Source: Diphasiastrum complanatum (Eukaryota; Streptophyta; Lycopodiopsida; Lycopodiales; Lycopodiaceae). From it: 64,000 nucleotides of DNA. Shown one piece after another: positions 55,301 to 64,000 of the stretch (position 1 is the stretch's first letter; each line of letters starts with the position of its first letter). The notes under the pieces are model-generated. The model did no database searches, was not told where the DNA came from, and saw only the letters and a list, made by a program, of their open reading frames with translations. The stretch covers positions 20,444,036 to 20,508,035 of the forward strand of contig CM055092.1 in the NCBI GenBank assembly GCA_029204225.1. The letters run 5' to 3'. Both the position numbers and the translations under genes were made by a program.

Positions 55301-56306
55301 TGATGTTACCTTCTCCCTCATAAGACAATAAGGATGTAAAGTATTCCTTATGTCTTGTCATGTGAGATGAGGCTCCACTATCAATCCACCAAGGATCATT
55401 ATCATCTATGTTGGCTAACAAACTTGAAGTCATAACAAGTGATTCACATGTGTTATGTTCTTCCTCATCTATTGTAAGATTTCCTTGCCTCTCTCCTTGC
55501 TCTCTTTTCTTCTTATAACATTCATTTGCAAAATGACCTTTTATCCCACAATAAAAGCACTTGAACTTTGACTTATTGTTCTTAGTAGAAGAGGAAGAGG
55601 AAGAGTGATCATCATGATCAAAGTTACCACCTTTGGACCATTTCCCTTTGCCTTTACCTTTGCCCTTGAATTTGCCTTTTGTGAAGAAAGCCTCTTCACC
55701 TCCACCTTGCAAGGATGCACCATCAAGCTTTGATTGCAACCTATGTTCTTCAGCCAATAAGATTTCTTGCAAGTCAACCACACTTGGCAAGACTCTTTGA
55801 ATGGCAAAACTTTGCACAAGGTTAGCATGTTCATTTAGCAAACCATTCAACATAACTTGGACTATTTCACCATCTTTTATGTTCTCATCAATGCATGCTA
55901 AATCATCACTTAGGGACTTAACTCTCAAGATAAATGCATGAGCACTTTCACCCTCTCTTTGCCTACTAGAAAATATTTGTCTCCTTAGGGTCAATACCCT
56001 AGATGTGGACTTTGATTCAAAGAGCTTCTTTAAGGCATTCCATGCCTCACTTGCACTTTGACACTTTCCAACTTCCTTGAGAAGTTCATTTGTAACATTC
56101 ATTTTAATGATATGAAGAGCCCTTTTGGCCTTCTTATCAAACCTTTGTTGCTCTTGAAGTGTGAGAGGTCTCTCTTCAATTTCTGCAACTATGTCCATGA
56201 GTTCATTCAACTCAAGTAAGGACTCCATCCTCACTTTCCAAGTAGAGTAGTTTGATGAACTCAACCTTTCACTAGACTCTAGCATGATCCCACCATTGGA
56301 AGCCAT
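52353..56306 (-). CDS. E Copia polyprotein (1317 aa)
   Basis: Gag 1-240; zinc knuckle Cys250, Cys253, His258, Cys263. Protease Asp309-Ser-Gly-Ala312. Integrase finger His442, His447, Cys476, Cys479, then catalytic Asp506, Asp568 and Glu604, 35 residues lying between the last two (DD35E). RT about 825-1065 with Tyr990-Val-Asp992-Asp993. RNase H with Asp1154/Asp1156, Glu1195/1197, Asp1232 and an ADIFTKPLGKD end at 1280-1290. All catalytic residues I can check are kept and there is no stop or shift. It runs the whole replication cycle of a Copia element and could also serve the E-like defective element C. The start at 56306 fits the MASNGGIMLE-type N-terminus conserved in A and C. Stop TGA at 52353 lies in the LTR. 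Confidence 0.97.
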   Translation of the reverse strand: MASNGGIMLESSERLSSSNYSTWKVRMESLLELNELMDIVAEIEERPLTLQEQQRFDKKAKRALHIIKMNVTNELLKEVGKCQSASEAWNALKKLFESKSTSRVLTLRRQIFSSRQREGESAHAFILRVKSLSDDLACIDENIKDGEIVQVMLNGLLNEHANLVQSFAIQRVLPSVVDLQEILLAEEHRLQSKLDGASLQGGGEEAFFTKGKFKGKGKGKGKWSKGGNFDHDDHSSSSSSTKNNKSKFKCFYCGIKGHFANECYKKKREQGERQGNLTIDEEEHNTCESLVMTSSLLANIDDNDPWWIDSGASSHMTRHKEYFTSLLSYEGEGNIIYTANDGQCDIKGIGTIPISLSTNRKANLENVLYIPSITKNLLSVSQMIDKGLDVEFIGDACLISKCGSLIAQGRRHGKLFKLDACVISNHEGCMAREQLTNQEVWHKRLGHPNFKSLEVMAKKELVLGLPKSLVANNSVCEHCALSKSHRLAYSRSTSRSKEAFQLVHSDIHSSSTTSNGGAKMYATFIDDFSRYTWIYLLKSKDEVFAAFVKFKNEMENQFNTKIKCLRSDNGGEYTSNRFKDFCIAHGIKREMSSPRTPQQNGVAERKNRTLCECAKAMRLHANLAKSFWGEALACANYLCNRWTSASLDGKTPHEVLYGRRPSVKHCRIFGCTCFVNITLDDRTKEDPSSKKGVFVGYSEVSKAYKVYIPSTKKVVISRDVIFHEENVSNVVDVDVDVPTNHHDVQDVLDEDGDATPKQTSRKTQRQRAKPSRLTYDEKGKQVVDNSNFAFLTSFDEPTCVGEAIQKKEWIQAMDHEHQALIKSNTWRLVKLPKDKKAIGCKWIFKIKTNQDGSINKYKARLVAKGYAQEYGIDYDETFAPVAKMVTIRILISLATLYDWDMWQMDVTNAFLNGDLEEDIYMEQPEGYVSHDEPNHVCYLQKSLYGLKQAPRSWYAKLNSFLLSQNFVMSEYDHSLYFRLNENDITLLLIYVDDIILSGGNNLDIDEIKMALKREFEIQDLGKLHYILGIEIIRTSKSTFICQEKYVNSILKRFHMEDCKVVSTPMESNVKLTTRSNERSFKDITLYRKLIGSLIWLTITRPDLSFVVGKLSQFMQDPSEAHWKLGKRVLRYISGSRDFGILYGGTTPNLCGFSDSDFAGDQMDRKSTSAFAIYLGDGVVSWLSKKQPTISLSSTEAEYKALTTCTKEILWIKRMLLDLHLLEPEKTPIILCDNLSAQSLASNPVFHARSKHIEIAHHFVRDQVIAKEVELQHVSSKECVADIFTKPLGKDLYLMHRSNLGMCSKTMLKLASNVEEGV
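52358..52370 (-). other. Polypurine tract of E
   Basis: ctccctcttcaac, identical to that of C and D, beside the 3' LTR and overlapping the codons for VEEG. Confidence 0.9.
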
Positions 56307-57455
56307 GATTCTAATGTTTCTTCAACTTTTAGGTTCTGTCCTAAAGCACTTAGCACTCACTTTTCTCTCAACAAATGATAGATAAAGAGATCTATGAAGA
56401 TTTAGGACCCTAAAACACTTCTATCTTGAACCTAGATGGTTTCCAAGCATAGAAAGGAAGATTGAAACACATGCAACACTTTGCACACACTAAGAATGGA
56501 TTACAAAATCAAACCAACCTGAACACACTCTTGCTTAAGCTCTCAAACTTTCCAGCAAGTGACCAAATCAAGTTATGGTGTGAAGAGTTACTTGCATTCT
56601 TAGAAAATACCCAAAACTAGGATGCCAAGATTACCTAGTAATGAACAAACTTGATCAACATATGATCAACACACTAAGATATTGATTCAACCTGTAAAAC
56701 CACACTTCTAAAAGTTTATAAACTCCAGCAAGTGATAAATACAAGATTTAGAGGTGAATGAATGAGCACACTTAGTGAATCACAAGACTAGCTTCACTAT
56801 CTTGTCAAATCTTGGTGTTTAGATGTAGATCTAAGATCACTTCACATGAGAATGTTCCTCAACCTGTTAAGAACCTGAAAACACACTTGCATAATGGTTA
56901 ACACCTTCCAGCAAATGCTCCAATCAAATTACATAAGGAGAGTTACTTACATGCTCAACAAAGTACACCAAAATTTATGCCAAAATTGATGACAATCTTT
57001 ACAATATGCTCTTCACAATGGAGCTTACAATATGTTCACCCAAAAAAGGGGATCTTTCATCCAAATGGGAGCTTTGCTCAGCCTTTAGGAGAATTACAAC
57101 TCACTCAAAAGAGCATTTGTCATCCACTTAAGGAGAAGTTTCATCCACTTAAGGAGAGTGTTCATCCAAGAATGGAGATTGTCAACAATAGGATTGAAAA
57201 GAACATTGTTAGTATTGAATATGCACAAGCCTCACAATCACAAATGATTAGGTGTTATGATCTGATCCAAAATAGTTTCTTTTCAGCCTCTGATCTTCAA
57301 TAGACCTGAAATATGCTTTTGATCCACAAGTTCAACTCACAAAACAAAGGTTAGTAAGATTTGATCAACAAAGCAATGCAAAATCATGCTAGAACTTGAT
57401 CAAACATCCAAATATCACCAAAAATGGAATACTTACTGTAAATAGAAGCCAACCA
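56307..57455 (-). other. Leader of E
   Basis: 1149 bp with no sense-strand coding. It is homologous to the leader of C. On the antisense (plus) strand it holds a 108-codon frame (56977-57303). Confidence 0.75.
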
Positions 57456-57467
57456 GTTCTGATACCA
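57456..57467 (-). other. Primer binding site of E
   Basis: gttctgatacca gives TGGTATCAGAAC on minus: one mismatch to the usual tRNA-iMet site, at its distal end. Confidence 0.85.
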
Positions 57468-58122
57468 TGTGAAAAATACAGATCCTAAGTGGATCTAAAC
57501 TCCAAGATCATTGGCTTGAATGCTTGCACTCCAAACTACATAAGCTAGGAATTGGCAACACATTCTATGCTACCTAGAATGCAAAGAACTTGATCAAAAA
57601 GCATTTATCACAAATGGAAACTTCCATAAACATCAAGTGCGGCCCAAAATAGCATTATACAGTCCATAATACATCAGCCTACCACTTTTGGAAAGCACCT
57701 AAGATCATACACAATAGCTTGAAGACAATACACACAACAATGCTCTCAATGGAGGAAGAAACAATGACAATGATCTATTGATCTCAATGAAGCATACAAA
57801 AGGTTTCTCCAACCTGTTCTCCACGACTTCCCTACTATTTATGGATGAGGAAGATGACTCTCTCTCCTCTCTCTAGAAGATACTTGACCCTAGATATTCC
57901 CTATATAGGAAAAATAGCTAAAAATGGCTTATATGACCAAAATACATCAAAATGGTCTCATTTTGAAGGGTATGAAGTTTGACACTTCATCATACTGAAA
58001 AAATACAGTAAATAAAAACATTGTGGCCTGGTTCACACGTGCAAAACTCCAGAACCAAAAGTATTTACAATTTTAGCCAATTTAGGCCTCAAACTAGCTA
58101 GGAAATGTTGACAATTTTCACA
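57468..58122 (-). repeat. 5' LTR of E (655 bp)
   Basis: The promoter-side copy. A weak TATA-like CATAAATAG on minus lies at 57836-57843, the same offset as in the other LTR. Confidence 0.95.
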
Positions 58123-58127
58123 GTCTT

Positions 58128-58330
58128 TATCGAGGATTAGTTCATCAATCTCAAAGGCAAAGACATAGTTCCAAGTGAGCCTTCAATGCCTTTCATTGAT
58201 GCGACTATTCGAGCCACTGGCTCAAGCATGCCTATAGTTGATCCACTACACGACAACGAGTCAGACAAAGATGCTATTGTTACTCAGCACATTAGAGGAG
58301 TTTTGAGCTCCAAAAAGACCCTTTAAGAAT
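58128..58330 (+). pseudogene. Copia fragment: integrase C-terminus (right of E)
   Basis: Continues the frame cut at 51702: FINLKGKDIVPSEPSMPFID, then TGSSMPIVDPLHDNESDKDA, parallel to 7120-7260. The reading ends near 58330, just before the gypsy-type LTR at 58341. Confidence 0.75.
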
Positions 58331-58340
58331 CCGTGCAAGA

Positions 58341-59082
58341 TGTAGTTTATATTATTAAAATATTATAACACTAATACTTTTGACTTGCCATAACTTTCTA
58401 ATCGTAGCTCAAAAGTATATTATCTAAAATATCATTGGAAATCCCTTATTGAGCACTTTTCAATGCATTAAACTTTGCTAAATTTGGACTTACCACTAAG
58501 AAGTTATGCCATTTTTAGTGTGGAATTAAAATGTGGACTCAAAAAGTTATGTTACGTAGATTTCAAATTTGAGTGTTTTGATTGGTCCATGTGTTACAGC
58601 CATATTCGGATAAGGACCTGGAATAGTCCTAATATGGTAGACCGGCCCTCTAGTATTCGAGTTTATTGGTCACGCCTAGATTTTATCCCAAGTCAAGGCC
58701 TATTGGTGACTAATGACCTTGAGAGTACTCAGACACTCTAATTGAGATATATGGAGTCGTGCATGTACATGTGACTGATATAGGCAGGAGGTATGCATGT
58801 AGAGCTGTAACCTAATTATTGCTGACCTGCATGGGGATTGCATGTGCTCATGCACTGGATCCTACTCTCTATATATTGAGGTAGAGACTATCCCGTCGAC
58901 GACTTGGTCTAGGTTACCTGATGAGCTCTTCTCCTCTTGCTGTCACATTGGCATGGCTTGGGGGCTAGATCCAGGAGGACTCTCCAGGAGGGATCTAGGT
59001 TTGGTTGGGTGGTTTTGCTCCACAGTCTCTCTTGTGTTTTCCTATCCTCATCTTAGGGGTTTTTTCCCTAGTGGTCTTTACA
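58341..59082 (+). repeat. 5' LTR of a plus-strand Ty3/gypsy-like element (about 742 bp)
   Basis: It starts TGTAGTTTATATT and ends GGTCTTTACA, one base before a primer binding site. No second copy lies in the window, so the start is inferred from the TG...CA rule and from the end of Copia homology just upstream. Confidence 0.6.
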
Positions 59083-59083
59083 T

Positions 59084-59095
59084 TGGTATCAAAGC
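59084..59095 (+). other. Primer binding site, plus strand
   Basis: tggtatcaaagc matches the tRNA-iMet site with one mismatch and lies one base after the LTR end. Confidence 0.75.
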
Positions 59096-59800
59096 CCGAC
59101 TAAGATGCAGTTTTGGATGGGATGGAAAGAAGTTCTACATCAAATTGGAATTGGAACGCACTTGGATTCACATCCCGGTTGGAGTGCTGTTTTTCAAGGG
59201 AAATTGGGTTTGGATTCTCTAATTCTTGTGAAAAGCATGTTATCAAACTGGGTGGTATAGTGCACTTCTCCTTGTTTGATTTTGTTAGAGATGTTGTGAA
59301 TTAGTGTGGAATTCATTCTTATTTTCTGAAGCCTTGAAATTTTTCCGTTGAAGTAGAATGATCTGCATGTGTAGATTCACTTTCTTGTTCAAATCTGTTT
59401 TTCTAGATGAATGATATGCATAAGCTCATAATGTTTTGGACAGTTTAATTCAGATTTGGCAACAAGAAGTTTATTGATAGATTGACGAGGAATCAATTTA
59501 TCATGTTGGAATAGACTGATTGTTGCTGGAAATCTCAAATCTATGGTTTGCATGTGAGGCTTTTCTAGACTAGTCCTCTTGTGTTTCATGAAAACTGAAA
59601 ATTGAAAACAAGAAATGGATTTGGAATTTGAAGATTTTCTAGAAGAACAGATTAGGATTTGGAAAAAGTGTTGCATGCAGTTGAGACCCTATATATACTA
59701 TATCGTGTCAAACAACTGGTATACGAATGGGAGATACATGATACTGAATCTATCTACACGATAGATGACACAATCTTAACTAGAAACTCCTTAAAAAATA
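59096..59800. other. Leader-like sequence without recognised coding
   Basis: No gag or protease domain was found between the primer site and the RT fragment, so the internal region is largely deleted or replaced. Confidence 0.4.
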
Positions 59801-59809
59801 TCATCATAA

Positions 59810-60050
59810 CTTTGCATGGAACTACAAGGACATGAAGGGGGTAGATCCCTCGGTTGCCATGCATAGAATCCCATTAAAGAAGGATGCTAAACCCTATGCT
59901 AGTAGACCTTATCGTTGTAATCCTCTACAGAGCACGCATAAAAAAAAAACTCCAAAAAATCTTGGAGGCAGGTTTCATCTACGAGGTGGAACATACAGAT
60001 TGGGTATCACCTATCGTTGTGGTCGTTGAATTTGCACTTCTAGAAGAGTT
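59810..60050 (+). pseudogene. Ty3/gypsy RT N-terminal fragment
   Basis: KGVDPSVAMHRIPLKKDAKP and YASRPYRCNP, then, after a shift at an A-run (59939-59949), LQKILEAGFIYEVEHTDWVS. These are the opening blocks of gypsy RT. The catalytic core is missing. Its type fits the RT end/RNase H piece at 46333-47700. Confidence 0.7.
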
Positions 60051-60189
60051 TTCACTAGTTCTCTTATAGTAGGAAAATGGACCAAAAGTGCTCAAAATAG
60101 AAGGCTTTGTCCAAGTGTCAATTTTGCATGATGAATCATCACATGACAAAGCACCCTCACACATGTGAGATTAGAGGGATGAGTACTTG

Positions 60190-60285
60190 GCTCTGATACC
60201 ATGTGGAAAATCTGCAAAATTGGACCAAGAATTGCTGAATTCACACGTGTGGGATGCCCAACACATGTATTTTTGGTCTCCTAAG
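60190..60285 (-). repeat. Primer binding site and LTR stub of another Copia
   Basis: gctctgatacca at 60190-60201 is followed by TGTGGAAAATCTGC, an LTR start of the TGTG class. LTR-like sequence with cacacgtgtg runs to about 60285, where RNase H of element G takes over. Confidence 0.55.
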
Positions 60286-62046
60286 CACAATAACACCATG
60301 ATTAACCTCTTGATCCAAAGCACTTCTTTAGTTGTTGTAGTGAGTGCTTTGTACTCGGCCTCACAAGATGATAGAGATATGGTATCTTGCTTCTTTGAAA
60401 GCCAAGACACAAGATTGCCTCCAAGAAAGATAGTATATGCATTAATGGACTTCCGATCCATTTTATCACTTGCAAAATTGGAATTTAAATAGCCAACAAT
60501 GGTTAGATCTTCATTTTTGTACAATAAACCATAATCTTGAGTAGAAGATACATATCTTAGAACTCTCTTGGCCATCTTCCAATGTTGGATCTTGGGATCT
60601 TGCATAAATTGACTCAATTTGTGCACACAATAGCTCAAATCGGGTCTAGTGATAGTAAGCCGAATTAAAGAGCCTATAAGACTCCTATAAATTGTGATGT
60701 CCTCGAAGGATCTTTCATCACCTTTAATAGGATCTTTTACATGTTGCTCCATGGGCTATGTCTTTACAACTTTGCACATTTTTCAACATAGAAAAGACAT
60801 ATCTAGATTGATAAATAAAAGCATACTCTTCATGAAAATCAATCTCAAGGCCCAAAATGTAATGAATTTCTCCTAGATCTTGTATTTTAAACTCTTTTTC
60901 TACTGCATCTTTGGTTTTTTGAATTAGCATCAAACAACTTCCACTAAGAATAATGTCATATACATAGATTAGGAGAATGACAATGTTACTACCATCAAAT
61001 TTTAAGTACATAGAAGGATCATAGTCACTGAGCACAAATTCTAATGAAAGTAGAAATTGTTGAGTCTTGAATACCATGATCTAGGTGCTTGCTTTAAGCC
61101 ATAAAGACTTCTAAATAGCAAGCACACCTTAGATTTATCCTTGATAAATCCTTGAGGCTGTTCCATCTATATCTCCTTCTCAAGATAGCCATTCAAAAAA
61201 GCGTTGGAGACATCAAGTTGAAATAGTTTCCACTTAAAAAATAAGGCAAGAGAGATTGTGATTCTTATTGTCACCATTTTTGCTATAGGAGCAAAGGTTT
61301 CTTCATAGTCAAGGCCATATATTTGTGCAAAGCCTTTAGCACATAATCTTGCCTTGTACTTGTTGATGGAGCCATCATGATTGTACTTGATCTTGAACAC
61401 CCACTTGCATTCAATGATATGCATGTAAGGTGGTGGATCCACTAGCTCCCATGTGTGGTTGGTGATCAAGGCATCATATTCAATCTTCATGGCCTCATAC
61501 CACTCCTTAGTATTGAGGGCTTCTTGAACATCTTTGGGCTCCTCATGAGAAACAAAATAAGCATAAGTGGAATCAAGATCCACTTGTTTTCCTTTGTCAT
61601 CATAAGTGAGCCTATTGGGCTCGATTCTCTCTCTCATGGATCTTCTAGGAGTGAAAATCCGAGGACTTCCATCTTCAAATCTTGACTTCTCCATATGCTG
61701 ATTGTTTTCAATAACAATAGGTGATAGATTTTGAGGTTGCTTGATCTCGGCCCCTCCAAGATTGGACTTTTCTTCTTCATGAAAAACTACATCTCTACTA
61801 TCAATTACTTTAGAGGTAGAGAGCATGTACATTCTATAGGCTTTCTTGTTGGATGAATATCCCACCATTACTCCTTTGCTTGCACAAGGATCATCCTTCT
61901 TTCTCGTTTCCAAGGGAATATGGACAAAGCATATGCATCCAAATACTTAAGGTGTTCAATCTTAGGTTTCTTCAAATAGAGTGCTTAATATGGTGACTTT
62001 CCTCCAAGTGCAACATGAGGGAGTCTATTGCAAAGATAGTTTGATA
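60286..62046 (-). pseudogene. Copia G: integrase end, RT and RNase H
   Basis: From 62046 on minus: VSNYLCNRLPHVALGGKSPY, a shift, then KGVMVGYSSNKKAYRMYMLS and SRDVVFHEEEKSN (integrase end). RT follows: WELVDPPPYMHIIECKWVFK, YKARLCAKGFAQIYGLDYEE, NAFLNGYLEKEI, a shifted part, and LLIYVYDIILSGS, where the catalytic YVDD has become YVYD. RNase H reads RPDLSYCVHKLSQFMQDPKI, SNFASDKMDRKSINAY and SSCEAEYKALTTTTKEVLWI, then is cut at about 60286. Several stops; inactive. Confidence 0.8.
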
Positions 62047-63709
62047 CCCTCAAGTCTATCTATGAGGCAAAAACTACTTCTAGACTTCTAACACTAAGAA
62101 ACCAAAATTTTCAAAGTGTACAGAGAAGTGATGAATGTGCTTCAGCTTATGTAATGAGAGTTAAAGACCTCCATAGAGAATTGTCATGCATAGGAGACTC
62201 CATCAACCAAAATGAACTTGTTCAAGTCATACTTAATGGGTTAAAGGAGGAATATGACAACCTTGTTCAGAGTTATGCCATTAAGGAGGAGCTACCAAGT
62301 TTGGAAGCACTCCAAAGTGTGCTTATTTCTGAAGAATCAAGACAAGAGTATAAACTCTTGAAAATGGAGAGACTGTCTCTCAACATTGATGGTAAAGCTC
62401 TCTTTACCAAAGACAAGCACAAGACAAGAAGTAAGAATCAACACCAATTCTCTTCAAGCAAGAACAATCTTATTTCCAAGGAGAAAGGAGATGAGGATGA
62501 GTCCTCTCAAGCTTCCACATCCAAGAAGAAGAAGAAAAACATCAAGTGTTTCTTTTGTGGCAAGAAGGGGCATTATGCCACCAATTGCTTCAAGAAGAAG
62601 AGTCAATTCAAGCAAGCCAACATTTCTAAAGAAGAGAAGGAAGATGCTCATGCAAGTGATGAAGAGGGATCTCTTATGGTCTCGAGTTTTTCTTCATCAC
62701 CTTTCAAGAAGGATGGTTCGTGGTATATTGATAGTGGAGCTTCCTCACATATGTGTAGCTCCAAGTATTCTTTTTCATCCATGTCACCTTATGAAGGAGC
62801 CAAGAAGTCCATCTACATAGCAAATGTTCATGAGTGTGCTATTGAAGGCATAGGGACCATTCCCTTAAAGCTTTCTTCATCAAAAGTTCTTTCTCTGTCT
62901 AATGTACTTTTTGTTCCCAAGTTAACAAAAATTCTTATTAGTGTTGGACAATTGTTTGATAGTGGACTAGATGTGAATTTCAATGTTGATACATGTACAA
63001 TCAAGAAGCATGATGAGATCCTTGCAGGGTCTAGATATGGTGGAATCTACAAGCTTGATCCCAAAGAGTATGCTAACTCTTGTGATAGTGCTTTTGCTAC
63101 TCATATGTCTTTGGAGGAACTATGGCATAGAAGGTTGGGACATCCTAACTATAATTCTATGGTGTCCATGGTCAAGAAAGCCAAAGCTATTGGCTTGCTT
63201 AATCTTATCTCCAAGAATTTCAGGCCATGTGAGGCTTGTGCCATATCTAAGTCTCATAAGAAGCCCTTTTCAAAGTTATCTATCAAGACTACACATCCAT
63301 TGGATCTCATACACTCGGATGTGCACTTCTCATCTTGAAAGAGCAAGGGTGGTGTTACTTGCTTTGTAACTTTCATTGATGATTTCACTAGATTTACTTG
63401 GGTATATCTTGTAGCTTCAAAATCTATGGTGTTTGACTATTTCCTAAAGTTCAAAGCTCTAGTTGAAAAGCAATTTTCTTACAAAATCAAGATTCTTAGA
63501 AGTGATGGAGGTGGTGAGTACACTTCCATCAATTTCATGATTATTGTGAGCTTGAAGGCATTAAAAGGGAGTTTTCTTGTGCATATACACCATCTCAAAA
63601 TGGGGTGGCTGAAAGAAAGAATAGAACACTGTGTGAATGTGCCAAAACCATTAGAATTTGAGGCATCCTTGCCAAAAGACTTTTGGGGTGAGGCTATCAA
63701 GCATCTTTG
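62047..63709 (+). pseudogene. Copia G middle segment (gag core to integrase), inverted
   Basis: On plus: LKSIYEAKTTSRLLTLRNQ (gag core), a long frame from 62154 with VQVILNGLKEEYDNLVQSYA, zinc knuckle CFFCGKKGHYATNC and protease SWYIDSGASSHMCSSKYSFS. Then VLFVPKLTKILISVGQLF, the zinc finger (LWHRRLGHPNYNSM, CEACAISKSHK) and integrase LIHSDVH. A stop at 63337, a shift, LRSDGGGEYTS and finally PKDFWGEAI. The parts that should come before (gag N-terminus) and after (NYLCNR) lie on minus at 63710 and 62046, so this segment is flipped. Confidence 0.85.
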
Positions 63710-63963
63710 GCATTAGTACAAGCACCAATTTCTCTTAAGATGTCATTCGAGACATTCATCTTAATATAATGCAGAGCCATCCTGGCTCTCTTTTTGTACT
63801 TTGAAATTTCTTGAGGAATTTGTGGTTCTTCTTCAATGCCAAGTACAATATCCATCATATCTTGGAGTATTAAGACAGATTTCATTCTAACCTTCCAAAT
63901 TGATTAATTGGAGGTTGATAACCTTTCACTTGATTCTAATAGAAAGACACCCATTGAAGTCAT
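63710..63963 (-). pseudogene. Copia G gag N-terminus
   Basis: Start at 63963 on minus: MTSMGVFLLESSERLSTSN, a stop in place of the usual Tyr codon, then WKVRMKSVLILQDMMDIVLG, ALHYIKMNVSNDILREIGAC and TNAKDA. It ends at about 63710; its continuation LKSIYEAKTTSR is at 62047 on the other strand. Confidence 0.8.
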
Positions 63964-64000
63964 AAAGAATGATGGAAATCAAAAAAGATGGATGAAAGAA
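63964..64000 (-). other. Start of the G leader
   Basis: The last 37 bases lie upstream of the G gag start; LTR and primer site are outside the window. Confidence 0.5.

Larger units (their letters stand above)
51703..58122 (-). mobile_element. Intact Copia E
   Basis: LTRs 51703-52357 and 57468-58122, both 655 bp, differing at two positions that I can see. Target duplication gtctt at 51698-51702 and 58123-58127. It carries an open 1317-codon polyprotein, a primer site with one mismatch, a leader of about 1.15 kb and a polypurine tract. Removing E and one gtctt restores a continuous integrase reading in the host fragment. Confidence 0.96.

Noticed and set aside
58475-59304. Open frames of 60-126 codons on plus
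   Set aside because: They lie in the gypsy-like LTR and its leader and have no recognisable domain.
1-64000. CRISPR arrays, tRNA or rRNA genes
   Set aside because: The repeats are LTRs, microsatellites or diverged tandem units. No regular short repeat-spacer array, cloverleaf or rRNA-like sequence was seen by eye.

Overview
This window is plant nuclear DNA made almost entirely of transposable elements. I found no rRNA, tRNA, CRISPR array, bacterial-style operon or convincing cellular gene. The plant assignment rests on Ty1/copia polyproteins (gag, protease, integrase, reverse transcriptase, RNase H in that order), initiator tRNA-Met primer binding sites (TGGTATCAGAGC type), Ty3/gypsy fragments, and a CACTA-superfamily DNA transposon with a TNP2-type transposase split by introns. 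The species cannot be named from this sequence.

Layout. 1-3240: decayed minus-strand Copia 5' half. 3300-8030: patchwork of two Copia families with several strand switches. 8031-18360: one old Copia (here X) with about 1.05 kb LTRs; its 5' half (8031-10718) now lies inverted and its 3' half (16430-18360) lies on plus; another decayed minus Copia (12788-15650) sits between them. 18431-26145: composite AB, made of a non-autonomous minus-strand Copia (B) that contains an inverted piece of a different Copia (A). 26146-27808: Copia remnants and unassigned DNA. 27809-39665: CACTA transposon, with a non-autonomous Copia (C, 30987-37022) inserted in its transposase gene. 39793-45653: intact Copia D. 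46333-50352: decayed Ty3/gypsy pieces. 50353-58330: old plus-strand Copia fragment split by intact Copia E (51703-58122). 58341-60050: gypsy LTR and RT remnant. 60190-64000: minus-strand Copia G whose middle is inverted.

D and E look like the only potentially autonomous elements: each has one uninterrupted polyprotein of 1316 or 1317 codons, 653 or 655 bp LTRs, a primer binding site, a polypurine tract and a perfect 5-bp target duplication. D's LTRs look identical and E's differ at two positions. C and B kept gag and protease but lost the integrase zinc finger, integrase core, RT and RNase H. In their place both carry the same unrecognised coding region. C shares LTR, leader and gag with E; B's gag resembles D's. 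The simplest reading is that D-like and E-like elements supply enzymes to B/C-type partners.

Other layers. TSDs and nesting give a partial order: old Copia hosts, then X and AB; CACTA, then C; E into a Copia relic. Inverted junctions inside elements are unusually frequent (near 3976, 6843, 8030, 22008, 62046 and 63710), and some may be assembly artefacts.
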